Shown: positions 6,160 to 6,786 of the stretch, piece after piece
Position numbering within the stretch: position 1 is the stretch's first letter
How the letters are laid out: the number at the start of each line of letters is the position of its first letter
From: Planctomycetaceae bacterium
GTDB lineage: Bacteria > Planctomycetota > Planctomycetia > Pirellulales > Thermoguttaceae
Length of the DNA stretch: 6,786 bases
Direction: 5' to 3'
NCBI GenBank assembly: GCA_031283825.1
Contig: JAITAZ010000653.1
Coordinates: forward strand, 1-6,786
Position numbers and translations under genes: made by a program
Notes under the pieces: generated by a model
The model's database searches: none
Told to the model about the DNA's origin: nothing
Seen by the model: the letters and a program-made list of their open reading frames with translations, nothing else

Positions 6160-6204
6160 GGGGACTTAGGGGACGCTGGAGACATTGGGGACACTGGGGA
6201 CGCT
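6160..6204. repeat. 9-bp GGGGACNNN array 4
   Basis: Five units at exact 9-bp spacing start at 6160, 6169, 6178 (GGAGAC, one base changed), 6187 and 6196, with triplets TTA, GCT, ATT, ACT and GCT. It follows a run of seven T. An inverted pair GTTACT/AGTAAC (6120-6125 and 6137-6142) lies just upstream. Confidence 0.85.
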
Positions 6205-6278
6205 TTATTTTAAATCTACTTGAAAAGACTCTAGAACGACATCTTTTGAGTCTTTAATTTTCGATTTCAAACAACAAT

Positions 6279-6332
6279 GTCCCTCACGTCTCTAACGTCC
6301 CTTTTGTCTCTTTTGTCCTTTCTGTCTCTTGA
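6279..6332. repeat. Degenerate 9-bp array 5 (GTCYYTNNN)
   Basis: Six consecutive 9-bp units read GTCCCTCAC, GTCTCTAAC, GTCCCTTTT, GTCTCTTTT, GTCCTTTCT and GTCTCTTGA. The period and the leading GTC are kept, but the CCCC run has become mixed C/T. It is either a decayed copy of the GTCCCC arrays or a separate variant. The remaining sequence between 6333 and 6584 shows no gene or clear regulatory site. Confidence 0.6.
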
Positions 6333-6584
6333 AAAACTTTGGCTGAATGGTTGCCCTTTTTCTAAAATTGATTCAATAGACAAATAAATAACAAATGATA
6401 AAATTACCGCCAACTTTATCGCAAATTCACGGTTAATTTTGAAGTTTTGTGAATATTTTTAACTACGCAACCGATTAGTTGCTATTCGGCATCTTTAAAA
6501 TTTCAACTAGAATTTTCGACAAAAAAGACTCTAAATCGTCAAAAACGTTTCAGAGTCAAACTTAAACCTTAAACCCCAAATTTC

Positions 6585-6589
6585 AGGAG
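6585..6589 (+). promoter_or_regulatory. Shine-Dalgarno site of the 6599 gene
   Basis: AGGAG sits 9 nt before the ATG at 6599. It is the only textbook ribosome-binding site in the window; hpnC and dnaB have none. It fixes the start of the partial gene. Confidence 0.7.
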
Positions 6590-6598
6590 TACAAAATA

Positions 6599-6786
6599 AT
6601 GTACAAAAAAATATTTGAACTACGCGGACTCGGCAAATCACTTTTGCTACTGCCGCTCTTGATGATTACTTTCCAACTTTTCACATCAGTCAACCTTTTC
6701 ACATCAGATAACCTTTTCGCATCAGATAACCTTTTCGCATCAGATAACGGATTGGTCGGAATATGGTCATTCGATTCAGACTCTGA
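6599..6786 (+). CDS. Secreted protein, probably LamG/concanavalin A-like domain (partial, 3' end outside window)
   Basis: Only the first 62 codons are present; the frame is open to the window edge. The N-terminus is a typical secretion signal: basic residues (Lys3, Lys4, Arg9, Lys13), then a hydrophobic core SLLLLPLLMITFQLF (14-28). Four six-residue repeats of the type LF(T/A)S(D/V)N follow (about 27-50). Then comes GLVGIWSFDSDS, which resembles the first strand of LamG-type domains, where GLVG(Y/H)WSFD commonly opens the fold. If so, the product is an exported carbohydrate- or surface-binding protein. The start is supported by AGGAG at 6585. A 943-bp repeat-rich gap separates it from hpnE, so it is probably transcribed on its own. 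Secretion is well supported; the LamG call rests on one short motif. Confidence 0.7.
   Translation, partial: MYKKIFELRGLGKSLLLLPLLMITFQLFTSVNLFTSDNLFASDNLFASDNGLVGIWSFDSDS
6674..6745 (+). repeat. In-frame 18-bp tandem repeats after the signal peptide
   Basis: Four 18-bp units lie at 6674-6691 (divergent), 6692-6709, 6710-6727 and 6728-6745. The last two are identical (AACCTTTTCGCATCAGAT) and the second differs by one base. Because the unit is a multiple of three, a gain or loss of copies would change the length of the protein without breaking the frame. Confidence 0.85.

Overview
This is an AT-rich bacterial chromosome segment with three complete protein genes, the start of a fourth, and unusually repeat-dense intergenic DNA. 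Gene content (a squalene/hopanoid-type biosynthesis pair and a replicative helicase) shows a bacterium. The split squalene genes, a probable secreted LamG-type protein and the dispersed hairpin and GTCCCC repeats remind me of host-associated AT-rich Planctomycetota. That placement is an impression, not something the sequence proves.

Layout. Positions 1-501 hold no gene: they contain the edge of a short inverted-repeat element and a 268-bp hairpin-rich repeat element (103-370). A squalene synthase-family gene, hpnC, runs forward (502-1470). It converges on dnaB, the replicative DNA helicase, which runs in reverse (1605-3149) from a near-consensus sigma70 promoter at 3196-3224. The 631-bp gap from 3150 to 3780 carries that promoter, an array of 9-bp GTCCCCNNN repeats, another inverted-repeat element and a candidate promoter for the next gene. 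hpnE, an FAD-dependent desaturase-family gene, runs forward (3781-5655) and is enlarged by a low-complexity acidic/Asn-rich insertion. The 943-bp gap from 5656 to 6598 is almost all repeats: a small hairpin, two opposed GTCCCC/GGGGAC arrays, a second copy of the hairpin-rich element, a further GGGGAC array and a decayed version of the array. The window ends in the first 62 codons of a secreted protein (6599 onward).

How the genes work together. HpnC and HpnE are expected to act in the three-enzyme HpnC/HpnD/HpnE route from farnesyl diphosphate to squalene (HpnD makes presqualene diphosphate, HpnC hydroxysqualene, HpnE squalene). HpnD is not in this window, and dnaB on the opposite strand separates the two squalene genes, so they cannot share an operon here. 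DnaB is a housekeeping gene unrelated to that pathway.

The most notable features are the insertion in HpnE and three families of dispersed non-coding repeats: GTCCCCNNN arrays, GGTAGGCGACC hairpin elements and AACCGTTCACGG inverted pairs. Each occurs at several places in under 7 kb. I see no tRNA, rRNA, CRISPR array or transposase gene.
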